The notes below the pieces were generated by a model, which was given only the letters and a program-made list of their open reading frames with translations, was not told where the DNA came from and made no database searches. From the NCBI RefSeq assembly GCF_000150275.1, contig NW_002060945.1, positions 7,899,219 to 7,963,218 on the forward strand: a DNA stretch of 64,000 bases, read 5' to 3'. Position numbers and translations under genes: made by a program. This DNA is from Trichoplax adhaerens (taxonomy: Eukaryota; Placozoa; Uniplacotomia; Trichoplacea; Trichoplacidae). Positions 52,691-63,090 of the stretch are shown piece by piece (positions within the stretch are counted from its first letter, which is position 1; each line of letters opens with the position of its first letter).

Positions 52691-53731
52691 ATGTATAATG
52701 ACACTGAAAATTACGCTATGACAACTTCTACAACTCCTCTGTTACTAACTTATGCAAGCGATATCCGATCAGTTACTCATATTTTTATTGCGGCCGTTAT
52801 TACTTTCGGTGGAATTATTAGCAATATGCTTGCAATTATAGGTATTATTAGGCAAAAAAATTGGCATGGTAAAGTTATCAATCCTTTTTATTTAAATTTG
52901 GCTATCGCTGATTTTATAGTATGTGCCGTATGTCTTCCAATTACGGTAGTGAATCATTTACTATTAAACTCATGGATCTTAAATCATTCCAATTGTAAAA
53001 TTTTACCTACTATTCAAGTATTTGCGATTACAGCTTCGTCTTTAACTATCATCGCTATTAACTTTGAACGTTTATATGCAGCAATTACTCCAATTCGTTA
53101 TTCTTTGCAAGTTAATAGCTACAAAATTTGCTTCATTATCGCTTTTATATGGATAATTAGTAGTATTTTCTCTCTGCCTAACATATTCTTTTTGCATACA
53201 TCTATATATTCCATAGATGGTCGATCCTTTGTACTTTGTAGTTATGTATGGAAAAAACTTACTAGTATTGGTTACATTTATATTATATTTAGTGCTCTTT
53301 TTTATTACATTATTCCATCGGTGAGTGCGGTGATGTCATATCGCTATATCTCAACAAAAGTATCACAGAACGGAAGATATTTAATGAAAGATCAAATCGA
53401 ACTAAGTGGAGTATATAGCTTAGATGGATCGACACTTTCTAGGTGTCCAACAATTTCTCGATATACTAGAATTCAACGCACTGCAACTCGTTTAGCGATT
53501 ATAGTTACCACCATCCATGTATTAACTTGGTCTGGGTATCCAACGTTGTTGCTACTTCAATTGGTTAAAGCCCTACCACAAAAGGCAAACTATTTGCCAG
53601 ACTTATCTTTTTCTTTAAAAATTATTGGGTTTGCAAGTTCAGGCTTCAATCCGATCATTTACGTTTTAAATAAATCTGCAAAGCAACCTAACTCGAGACC
53701 ATCAAGAAAGTCTCGTATTTATTCCGTATAA
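52691..53731 (+). CDS. Class A (rhodopsin-like) GPCR 3, intronless
   Basis: Seven-transmembrane receptor of 346 residues in one exon. Asn3 is in an NDT glycosylation site in a Thr-rich N-terminus. TM1 has GIISN (Asn45), TM2 has NLAIADFI (Asp74), Cys102 can bridge to Cys183, and the DRY box is Glu126-Arg127-Leu128. TM6 reads TWSGYP, so the CWxP motif is altered: Trp280 is kept but the proline is two residues late (Pro284). TM7 has NPIIY (320-324). The third intracellular loop is longer than in GPCR 1 and holds many Ser/Thr. The ERLYAAITPI segment resembles GPCR 1 and GPCR 2. The tail is short and basic and might continue in a second exon (see the ORF at 53919). Ligand unknown; melatonin- or peptide-receptor-like groups are possible. 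Confidence 0.92.
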   Translation: MYNDTENYAMTTSTTPLLLTYASDIRSVTHIFIAAVITFGGIISNMLAIIGIIRQKNWHGKVINPFYLNLAIADFIVCAVCLPITVVNHLLLNSWILNHSNCKILPTIQVFAITASSLTIIAINFERLYAAITPIRYSLQVNSYKICFIIAFIWIISSIFSLPNIFFLHTSIYSIDGRSFVLCSYVWKKLTSIGYIYIIFSALFYYIIPSVSAVMSYRYISTKVSQNGRYLMKDQIELSGVYSLDGSTLSRCPTISRYTRIQRTATRLAIIVTTIHVLTWSGYPTLLLLQLVKALPQKANYLPDLSFSLKIIGFASSGFNPIIYVLNKSAKQPNSRPSRKSRIYSV

Positions 53732-53918
53732 AGGAATCGGATTGTAACATGGTAAATGAGTTACAACTGGCCACATTTAACGGAATAATATCCGTTGAAA
53801 AATTAGATACCTGTGCGAAATTAGGAAAACTATATTTACGCGCATTATACCCTGTACATTGTACAATTTCTATACAATTACTCAAAAATTAAAGAAATAA
53901 TTTGCTGATATAGCAATT

Positions 53919-54038
53919 ATGAAAGGAAGAATTACAATGGATGATTCAGAACAGAAAGAAGGATGCAATTTTGTAGAGAATAAACTTCTGTACCAGATAG
54001 GAATCGTCTCAAAGGAAGTGAAACGGATGCTGGATTAG
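53919..54038 (+). CDS. Small hydrophilic ORF just downstream of GPCR 3
   Basis: 39 codons from ATG to TAG, strikingly coding-like for this AT-rich DNA: a charged start (MDDSEQKEGCNFVENK) and a Lys/Arg-rich end. It lies 188 bp after the GPCR 3 stop on the same strand, and a TATAG acceptor precedes it. It may be a cytoplasmic-tail exon of GPCR 3 joined by an alternative splice, a short peptide gene, or chance. The donor candidates at the end of the GPCR frame (GTATTT, GTATAA) are weak. Confidence 0.25.
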   Translation: MKGRITMDDSEQKEGCNFVENKLLYQIGIVSKEVKRMLD

Positions 54039-55354
54039 ATCTTTATTTCTAATGATTGCTAATAATTTAGTAAACTAGAATCACAAAACTAGTAACTGTT
54101 ATACATTTGGCTTAATTTATATTTTCGTTGCTATGCTGTGATATCAAGTTATTTAAGATAAATACTCTATTATGTGATTCATATATTAATGTTTCGGCCA
54201 CTCCTAAGATCGATTTTATACTTAAGACTCCGCTGTGATCAGTCTTAGATACGGTCGTAACGTATATATTAAACGAATAATTGTACATTACGAAACATCA
54301 AAGAAAATATTAGATTAGTCTTAGCTAATTTTCAAAACAGTTTTAAATTTGGTCTAATCCTTTTTCATCACCTATTTACTCATTCGAGATGTCACATCTG
54401 TAATTAAATCATTTGTCTCAAAAATAAAAATTTTATATTATCTCTCTATATATACAGTTCACTCTAATGCAACAGAATCTTATTTAAATAAGCCTCAGTG
54501 AAATTAGCCAGCGTTTTAAATGAATTAATTTAAGCTCTACTTTTATCCGCGATTCCATTGCCCACTTTTTATGATGGCTTCAAGAAATGTTACTTCCTTT
54601 TTCCTATCAATTGAAAGGCATGGTCTTATTGACTAGAATATTCTGGAGCTGAAGGTATATGAATTAGAATGAAAGAACGGATGATAATGCTTCCTTTAGA
54701 AATAATCACTGCCGATTATAATAATATTTGTGTGGTTCAAAATGATAAAGTGTGACAACAGATGTATATAACATATATATATATATAAGTATGAAGCTGT
54801 TTAGATCTTAAGTATTACATTTAGTCAATTGTACCTGATTTGAAAAATGGACAGTCATGCTGCCGAAATAAGAAAGAGAGTAACTTTCAATATTTACAAA
54901 GTCAGCTTATTCTAGGCGTTAGATTATAAGATAACAATTAATAGATAATAGGTTAAATAAAATATACAATAGACGCAACAAAATTCAATTTCATATTGAT
55001 TGAAGAGATCTTTGATTAGTTAGTTAAGTAATTAACGGAAGCTTCAACCAGATGAATTGAAAGATTTGTTTTCAGTTTGCTTTTAGATTGACTTTTAATG
55101 GGAAAAGCAAGAAAGCAAATTAGTTGATCTCAAAATTATTCATAAAAAGTATCTGTGATTTCACTGTAATCTTGAAAACTGATAGTAACTAGTTGCCATA
55201 GATGTACTGATGATTTCATATATCATTATTATTTTTGTTCTTTCATCCAATTTGGAGGAAGATCTTGCATAATTTTTATTGGTTACAGCTTCAATTAGCT
55301 TTGTTACGATATTAAAGGAAGACAGATGCTCTTATTAGAAGAAAGTTTACAGAT

Positions 55355-55572
55355 AAAAAGGAAAGCAAGTCGCTGTCATTTACAGAGAAGACATTTTATA
55401 CCCTTAAAAAGGAAAATAAGTCTCTATCATTTACAAAGAAAATATATTGTACATCGTTCCAAATAGAAAGCAAGTCTGTCCTTTACAGAAAAGATATTGT
55501 ACACCCTTAAAAACAGAAAGTAAGTCTGCATCATTTACAAAGAAGGCATTGTACACCTTTAAGGCAAACACT
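55355..55572. repeat. Tandem repeat, about 51-bp unit, four copies
   Basis: Units begin near 55361, 55412, 55466 and 55516 and share GGAAAG-AAGTC-CATTTACA-AGAAG-TGTACACC blocks. The first two are in one open frame with 17-residue units (KSLSFT motif), then small indels break the frame. A plus-strand 64-codon frame across the last copies is probably only a consequence of the repeat. Confidence 0.8.
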
Positions 55573-57030
55573 TATTATTTACCGACTTTACCTGTTACTG
55601 AGGTCTTTAATTGCGTATTAATAACTTTATTTCGCTTATAGCTGTATAATGATTGAAATTGATAAAGTAATTTTCTTCAAATTCTTTTAGGGAATATCTT
55701 TTTCTATTTGCAAGTTACTATTTACTAATACTGTATCGCGATACTGTTATTTTAAGTGAATATCGAAATTTACAATAAAAGTATCGTATGTGAAATAATT
55801 CAATAAAATCAAAGTCAGTGTTTTTGAACGGATGGGTATTAATACGGAAGAATAGTTTTTGAAATGTTTTTAAGGATGGAAATATATCAATAAGATGGGA
55901 TCATGGTCAATCAATCAGTTATGAAGGAAACAGAAATAAAACAGTGTATAGGAAAGCCAATTATCTACTTTAAGGGGTGCGAGTGTTTATGGAAGGATCA
56001 TTCATCATCTTTCTTGATTTCAAATCATTAGATATTGGAATGGATTCCTCAATTTTAATTTTTTCGAAAAATTTATTACTTTAGTAACGCAGAAAAATAT
56101 TTGTTTGAAATATCGTTAAGAAAAATGAGCAATAATGAACATTGAGCTTTATTACCGCTGCTAAGAGCTTAATTAAATATCTGCACGTTCGGCTATTGTG
56201 GAAGAAAGTAGAATATTTACGGAAGCTGTGCCTATGATAATACTCGTATATGATATAAGCATAGAGTGGCTAAGTTCAGATTGGTCCATTTACTATTATT
56301 TTAGCAAACATGGATCATAATACTTTCGTCTTGAATTCAAATGGGTTCACTTAGTCTATTTTTGATAATAGCCTTTTTATTCCCTTTTAAAGACATTGTG
56401 CACGTGCATCATGATATAAAACATTGTGACAAGTTCTTAACCTACAATCTTATGCCCTGCATTATATAAGATACTATAGTATAGGACTAGCTCACTGTCC
56501 GCTTAACTAAAGTGCAATAGTGCCTTGGTACTGTAATAGCTTGCCTCATTTGTGTTCGTTTGATAGTAAACTGTTTCTTTAGTTATACGGTACGTATAGA
56601 AAGGAAATATATTGTGAAGTGTTGGATTTATCCGGGCTATAATCTAAGCAAGTAAAAAATAACAGCTACAGAAATTTCCTAATATCTTATTAATGTGTAT
56701 GAATAAATACCGGCTGAGCTATTGTTAGTTTTCAATTACATGTGGCACTGCTTTGGTAACGCTTTAAATTTCTTTCTGTGCGCATATTGAATACGACGAT
56801 ATTTATTTAAAAATGCCAATGCACGTGGTAAACTAATATTTTATTGGTATTCTAGTGCAACTTTGATGCTTTGACGTTATCCTGTTGCCAAGGTAATTGA
56901 ACTTTGGGAACAATAAAGACGTGAAAGCGAGTGATCAAAGGTATCTGCTATTATAACTTGATAAAGTGTCTTCTCAAAAATAAAACAAGAACTGCAGTTT
57001 TTTGGAAACTTCACTTTATTACATAAGCTT

Positions 57031-57219
57031 GGTTCGTCTAACTACTACTAAGGACTATCTCTGGAACATCTAAATCATTACAGCAGTACTCATGATTTAT
57101 ATACAATTAGTTACAATTAGGTTCGTTTAATTACCACCAAGGGACTGTCTTTAGACTATTTCTGGAATATCTAAATTATTACAGAAATATTCATGATTTA
57201 CATATACAATTAGTTACGG
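57031..57219. repeat. Imperfect direct duplication, 89 and 100 bp
   Basis: Copy 1 begins GGTTCGTCTAACTAC at 57031 and copy 2 begins GGTTCGTTTAATTAC at 57120. Both contain CTAAAT.ATTACAG, CATGATTTA and ACAATTAGTTAC in order, with an 11-bp length difference. Confidence 0.8.
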
Positions 57220-58573
57220 ATGATTTTCCTTCGATGCGATCCTACCTTGCCAATTAAGTCACAAGATCATATCTAAATTTGCTATCGCACTATCAATTCA
57301 TGATTCACACTTCTAATTAGAGCATCGCAAAACAAATTTCATTAACATACATCAGCGCAATCTATTTATGTCTCGGCATCTTTGTAGAAACATCTCAATA
57401 AACTTACTACTATACGTAGTGCAACCTACTTCTGCAAATTGACACTATACAATCTCTCAGTCCCACATACAATTTATCTATTTTAGTATAATCTGAATCT
57501 TAGATATATTGGGGCTGTACTACACACATAAACAAGTAATATTTCTGATAATTCATCCTTTTCCAATCTGTTATGAGGATTTACTACTGTATGATTGCAG
57601 TAGTTGGAAGTTCATGATACTGATTATTCTCGTGTTAGTACAGATTTGAATTCATCATTACTCACGGGAATAAAATAATTTACAAAATTAATTAAAAGAT
57701 ATTTAACTCGTTTAAAGTTCGTAGTCTCTTTAAAGTTACTGGTACTGCATACAGGCGCTACGGATTTTAGGCCATTAGTGAATTAATTTAAGACGTACAA
57801 CCAAGTAGCATGGGATAAATGATAGTGATTGCCCCTATTTTGTTATAAAATTTTGATACACTACCCTTATAAGTCATTAACTTATACCCGTATATTTCAG
57901 TTTTGGACTGCTAGCTCTAGTGGGCTGAATATAGAACATTTAAACTTACTTATAGCATCATAAGTAGTTATAAATGTACATACAGTGTAAGTGATAAAAT
58001 ACCTAAGGGCAATTTTCTTAATTGCAATGAGTATATCTGCAATTATTATTGGGCATCCACTAGACGCCTATTTGATTATGATTTCTTGCTCATATTATAT
58101 TTTTTACGATATGCAGTACGTATATACGTTACGTATGTGCCATTATAATTAAATGTCAACGGTTTACGATGAATGAACCAAATAGAATTATCGTTTTATA
58201 TTCGCTTCAAAATATTCCGTCAGTTTTAACTGTTTCATCAAGCACTCTTTTGGTAGCTGTAAGTGTTTGCTGTAACGTTTCTTTCTCGCGGAAGAGTATG
58301 TTATGCATTGTCATTCAATGATACATATTTTTTATTCATCTCAAACCCATGAACAGTTTTGTGAGAAGCCGGCTATAGACAAATGTATTACAAGCGACGA
58401 TGTGTTAACAGAGAAAGACTTTGAGTAACTTAGAATAATATCCTATACCTAATTCTACATTTATGTTTCTCTTAAGGTATACGTAAATGGATAATAAGAA
58501 TGAGAAATCAAAATATGAATTGCGACTATTCATTGAATAGGCTCATGTCAATATACGCATAGAAGACATCTAA

Positions 58574-58579
58574 TTTATT
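58574..58579 (-). terminator. AATAAA polyadenylation signal candidate for alpha-tubulin
   Basis: AATAAA on the minus strand about 85 bp after the tubulin stop codon, a usual distance for a short 3' UTR. The hexamer is common in AT-rich DNA, so support is only positional. Confidence 0.45.
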
Positions 58580-58663
58580 AGTTTGTTTATCATAGCGATA
58601 TGCCAGCTGATGTCATGCAACAATACAAAGCATTCTCGACAAACGCCGCTTAAAATACAGAAA

Positions 58664-61606
58664 TTACATCTCAAATCCTTCTTCACCTTCGAGTGAAGAC
58701 TCTGTGCCGACCTCTTCGTAATCCTTTTCTAAAGCGGCAAGATCTTCCCGAGCTTCAGAAAATTCACCTTCTTCCATACCTTCACCGACATACCAATGAA
58801 CAAAAGCTCTTTTGGCATACATTAAGTCGAACTTATGATCTAGTCGAGACCAAGCTTCAGCAATAGCGGTCGAATTCGATAACATGCAGACAGCTCGGTT
58901 AACTTTAGCGAGGTCTCCTCCAGGAACAACAGTTGGAGGTTGTTTATTAATACCGACTTTAAAACCGGTTGGACACCAATCAACGAACTGTATAGTGCGT
59001 TTGGTTTTCAAAGCAGCTATAGCAGCATTTACGTCCTTGGGTACTATATCACCACGATAGAGCATACAACAAGCCATATACTTGCCATGTCGAGGGTCAC
59101 ATTTAACCAACTGGTTACCAGGATCGAAACATGCTGATGAAATTTCGCTAACAGTCAGTTGTTCATGATATGCCTTTTCAGCAGAAACAATCGGTGCATA
59201 TGTTGCCAATGGGAAATGAATGCGTGGGTATGGAACAAGATTGGTCTGGAATTCATTCAGATCGACATTAAGTGCTCCATCAAAGCGTAAAGAAGCAGTA
59301 ATTGACGACACAATTTGGCTCATTAATCGATTTAAGTTGGTATACGATGGCCTTTCAATATCCAATTTTCTATGGCAAATGTCATATATTGCCTCATTAT
59401 CGAATAAGAAGCAACAATCCGTGTGTTCTAAAGTGGTATGAGTGGTTAAGATAGCATTATAGGGTTCTACCACGGCCGTTGCTACTTGAGGAGCTGGATA
59501 CACAGCAAACTGTAATTTTGATTTTTTGCCGTAATCAACCGATAATCTCTCTAGCAGTAAAGATGAAAAGCCGGAACCAGTACCTCCACCGAAGGAGTGG
59601 AACACCAAAAAGCCTTGCAAACTATGACATTGGTCGGCCTAATAATACGAAATTGAAATTAAAAAAATTGTAAATAACTATTAATTATTGAAGTTTAGTG
59701 GAGGTAGTTGTCTCATGAAGCATGCTTAATGATTAGGATTCATCTACTATGCAGAGTAAAATCATTTAAAAAGCAAAAAAACTTTATACGAATCTCAATA
59801 GCATTGAATTCTTATACTAGTTTATACTGTTTCACCTCAATACTGTACTTACCACTTTTCGTAATCGATCGAGAACAAGTTCAATCAACTCTTTTCCTAC
59901 GGTGTAATGCCCACGAGCATAGTTATTAGCGGCATCCTCTTTGCCATGAATTAACGTTTCAGGATGATATAAACGGTGATATTTTCCACCCTTGATTTCA
60001 TCTATAGTATATAGAAGGAGTAATAATGCGAAAAAGTTAGGATAGATATCTTTCCCTTCGAAGCTTCGTACTAGATTGCTAAAGTGAGTGAAAATTTGGT
60101 CATAGAAGTGTAGTATGCAAGGGTCTAAATCCATCGCTTAGAGGCTGCGAAAAAATTCTCTATTGCAACATGTCAGACACTAGAAACTCAAATCCTATTT
60201 GTAATATACGCTATAAGATATCTATTTTGTTTTAAGGTGCGAACGTTTAAAAGCTATGAAGCAGGACATTCAACCGATTGGTTAATGAGCAGACTAACAC
60301 TAAGACTGCATTGCTTCACCATTGCGTTACTTCATATAAAAACCATGCAGTACTACAGCACATAAAAAGTAAGTACGAGTATATTCAATAATTTTGTAAA
60401 CGTACCTATAACAGTAGGCTCCAAGTCGATAAATAACGCTCTTGGGATGTATTTGCCGTTACCAGTTTCACTGAAGAAAGTGCTGAAAGATTCACCTTGG
60501 TCAGGTGCCGAGTCTTCGCTGATATGGCCATCCGGGTGTATACCGTGTTCGAGACAGTATAATTCCCAACAAGCGTTACCAATTTGTACGCCGGCTTGTC
60601 CAACCAAAATTGAAATTACTTCACGCTATTGAAATTAATTTTTAGCTATTTTAGCATAATTATAATCATTTGTTCGCTGATCGTACGAATAGCTACTTAA
60701 TAAAAAGTTGGAAAAGCTGCGAAACTGTGTGGCAGTTACCGTATTGGGTATGCACTTAGCAGCTAAAGTATGGTAGAACATAAGTAGTTTGAAGAATACT
60801 GTAATTTTATTTTCCTTTCTATTGCATCAATTGCGCCTAATATTATTTGCAATCAATGCTATCCGTAGTCCATTTAACGAATGGAAATATGATCAGGAAA
60901 AGTATGGTAGAACATAGTTTGAAAAATACTGTAATTTTATTTTCCTTTCTATTGCATCAATTGCGCCTAATATTATTTGCAATCAATGCTATCCGTAGTC
61001 CATTTAACGAATGGAAAAATGATCAGGAAAAATAAAATAGCAAAACACTATCTCAGCTACTGGACTATATCTACTCTATCAGATGGACACCATCCGTTTT
61101 TTTTAATGTGGCTGGGTCGGATAACTTGTATGATGTATAAGAAAATTACCGTTAAAATTCATAAGTAGAGTATGGTGAATTGGTGATCTAATGAACTCTA
61201 CTACGCAAATCGTAAGTCAAGCACGTGTAGTGAATGCAACGGTTCGATCCTTTCCAACATTTGAACATGGATAAAGGAAAGTAAAAACGAGTCCTACATA
61301 GAAACTAGCCAATACCCATACTCTATATTGCTAGACGGAAAATAACAAGTAGAAAATCGATTTAACTACCAGGCATTGGGTTGGACTAATGGCAATGGAA
61401 GGGTCTATCACGTCGATTGTTCGCGCCATACCATACTGAAGACGTATATTGCGATCATTAAAAACTAGTAGAGTTAACGGGAATTGAGTATTTCAACGAG
61501 CTGAACATTATGATCGTATCGTATAAAACGATGAGAAATTCCATTTCAAAGCGCATATTGTCGTCAAACAAATTTACCACTATCTAAATGGTCGTCTACT
61601 TACCAT
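58664..61606 (-). CDS. TUBA: Divergent alpha-tubulin, 4 coding exons
   Basis: Microtubule alpha subunit of 448 residues. Exons in transcript order: 61606-61604 (ATG only), 60625-60406, 60001-59853 and 59638-58664, phases 0, 1 and 0. The first exon sits in CAAAATG followed by GTAAGT; an intron directly after the start codon is usual for alpha-tubulin genes. The next exon starts [16 protein letters not shown]. The tubulin signature GGGTGSG and the catalytic Glu of the [10 protein letters not shown] segment are kept, so GTP binding and beta-GTP hydrolysis should work. Oddities: position 40 is Ser, not the acetylatable Lys, in a rewritten and one-residue-shorter loop; the MREC motif is MREV and His8 is Leu; and the protein ends GFEM rather than in Tyr or Phe. 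These point to a specialised isotype without the common K40 and tyrosination marks. A pseudogene is unlikely because all frames are open. Confidence 0.93.
60767..61030. repeat. 134/130-bp direct tandem duplication in tubulin intron 1
   Basis: Copy 1 is 60767-60900 and copy 2 is 60901 to about 61030; they are nearly identical apart from a 4-bp deletion and a few changes, so the duplication is recent. It lies wholly inside the 978-bp intron after the start codon. Confidence 0.9.
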
Positions 61607-62285
61607 TTTGCTCTTGATGAAGGAAGAAAATTGCAGTCTATAACACGATTCCGGTAAGCAACGGCACGGGTGATCGCGCTAAAACTTATAACCCAAGAGT
61701 CGTTAACTTGAGCTATATATATGCATGTATCTGCTGGCCTAGTATTCAATCCAACACCGTGGATTTTAATTGGCTAGTAATGGTGGTAAAACAGAAGGTT
61801 CAAATAGCAAGACGGTTTGACCAGATGGCAAAGTACGGTATTTGAATATTTATGGAAGTGACTAAATCGCTCAGCAGCCGCTCCTGTAGCAATAATAGAG
61901 CAAGGAGGATTAATGAGTATACAAATACTGAACTCGCACGTATGTTGTTGGATTTGTACTGTAGATGCTCCCACTTTTAGCTCATTCAGGCTGATTGAGT
62001 GTTGACTGTTACTGCACTACTAGGATGGAAATTTTGGATATTGATACATAAAATCTATTTGATTTACAGTATCGCAATTGCTTCAATACTTTTCTTTTCG
62101 TCACTTTGGTACCAACTGTAGATCAGTAATATCTAGCCCGTTGCATGCTGCAACGGGAATCGGCAGATGATTCACGATGAGAAAATGAGAATATGGGTAC
62201 ATGCCCTAACTGAGCGCTTACGCCTCTGCTTAAGTACAGTATAATGACTAAATGTGTGACCTGATTAACTTTTTACCCTTAATTA
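61607..62285. other. Tubulin promoter and leader region
   Basis: Upstream of the tubulin ATG (minus strand). It should hold the leader and promoter. No TATA element or ORF could be assigned with confidence. Composition is less AT-rich than the rest of the window. Confidence 0.35.
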
Positions 62286-63090
62286 TATTGGCCTTTTATT
62301 TATTGATTGATGAATATTATAACCCCCAATATACAGTACTACAGTCCAGCACATACGGTAAATGATGTAATCCCTCATCCTGTTGTCCTTTCCGGTTTGC
62401 AAAATATGATCCTATTGGCCTTTTATTGATTGATTGATGAATATTATAACCCCCAATATATACTGTATCACAAAATGGTCATTGATCATTTTCAATTTTC
62501 CAAATTTTCGACGTTAACTTTTGTTATTCGTAAATGGCTGTACTGAAGTGAATGATGACTAACATCGTCCAACTTGGTTTTACCAAGTTGCTGAAGTGGA
62601 AAATTCTTAGTCAATTTGTATTGTACACTCTGTAGGAAAATCCAAAAGTAGTACGCTGTTTCATAAACTTCTAACAGAGTACTACAGTACAGCACATACT
62701 GTAAATGATGTAATCCCTCATCCTGTTGTCCTTTCCGGTTTGCAAAATATGATCTTATTGGCCTTTTATTGATTGATTGATGAATATTATAACCCCCAAT
62801 ATATACTGTATCACAAAATGGTCATTGATCATTTTCAATTTTCCAAATTTTTCGACGTTAACTTTTGTTATTCGTAAATGGCTTGAAGTGAATGACGACT
62901 AACATCGTCCAACTTGGTGAAGTGGAAAATCTTTCGTAAATTTGTATTGTGCACTCTTGCACTACAGCATAATGTTAGCAATGTGAAAAAGCGACAAGTT
63001 TTGCAAACATTTCCATCTTCACTACGGGCAAATAGTACCTACTGTAAATGATGTAATCCCTCATCGTGATGTCCTTTCCGGTTTACACCG
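62286..63090. repeat. Family of interspersed direct repeats (about 343-bp period)
   Basis: Two modules alternate. Module 1 (TATTGGCCTTTTATT, then GATGAATATTATAACCCCCA) starts at 62286, 62413 and 62756. In the last two copies it continues with CACAAAATGGTCATTGATCA and TTCGACGTTAACTTTTG and ends in AACATCGTCCAACTTGG. Module 2 (GTAAATGATGTAATCCCTCA, then TGTCCTTTCCGGTTT) occurs near 62350, 62701 and 63042. Copies are nearly identical. There is no ORF with a transposase motif. It is probably a small satellite or a non-autonomous element duplicated in place. Confidence 0.85.

Larger units (their letters stand above)
54039..58570. other. Intergenic region with two tandem repeats
   Basis: AT-rich, no recognisable gene. 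It contains the 51-bp repeat (55355-55572), the 89-100-bp duplication (57031-57219) and a TA microsatellite near 54775. The plus strand from about 57230 to 57560 is notably C-rich and G-poor, which could mark transcription on the minus strand. Confidence 0.4.

Noticed and set aside
58940-59673. Several plus-strand ORFs antisense to the tubulin exon
   Set aside because: They lie inside a conserved alpha-tubulin exon and arise from its complement.
61225-61260. GGTTCGATCC resembling a tRNA B box
   Set aside because: The flanking five-base arms do not pair and no A box or acceptor stem could be placed. Other B-box-like sites at about 70, 2950 (minus strand) and 41866 also failed.
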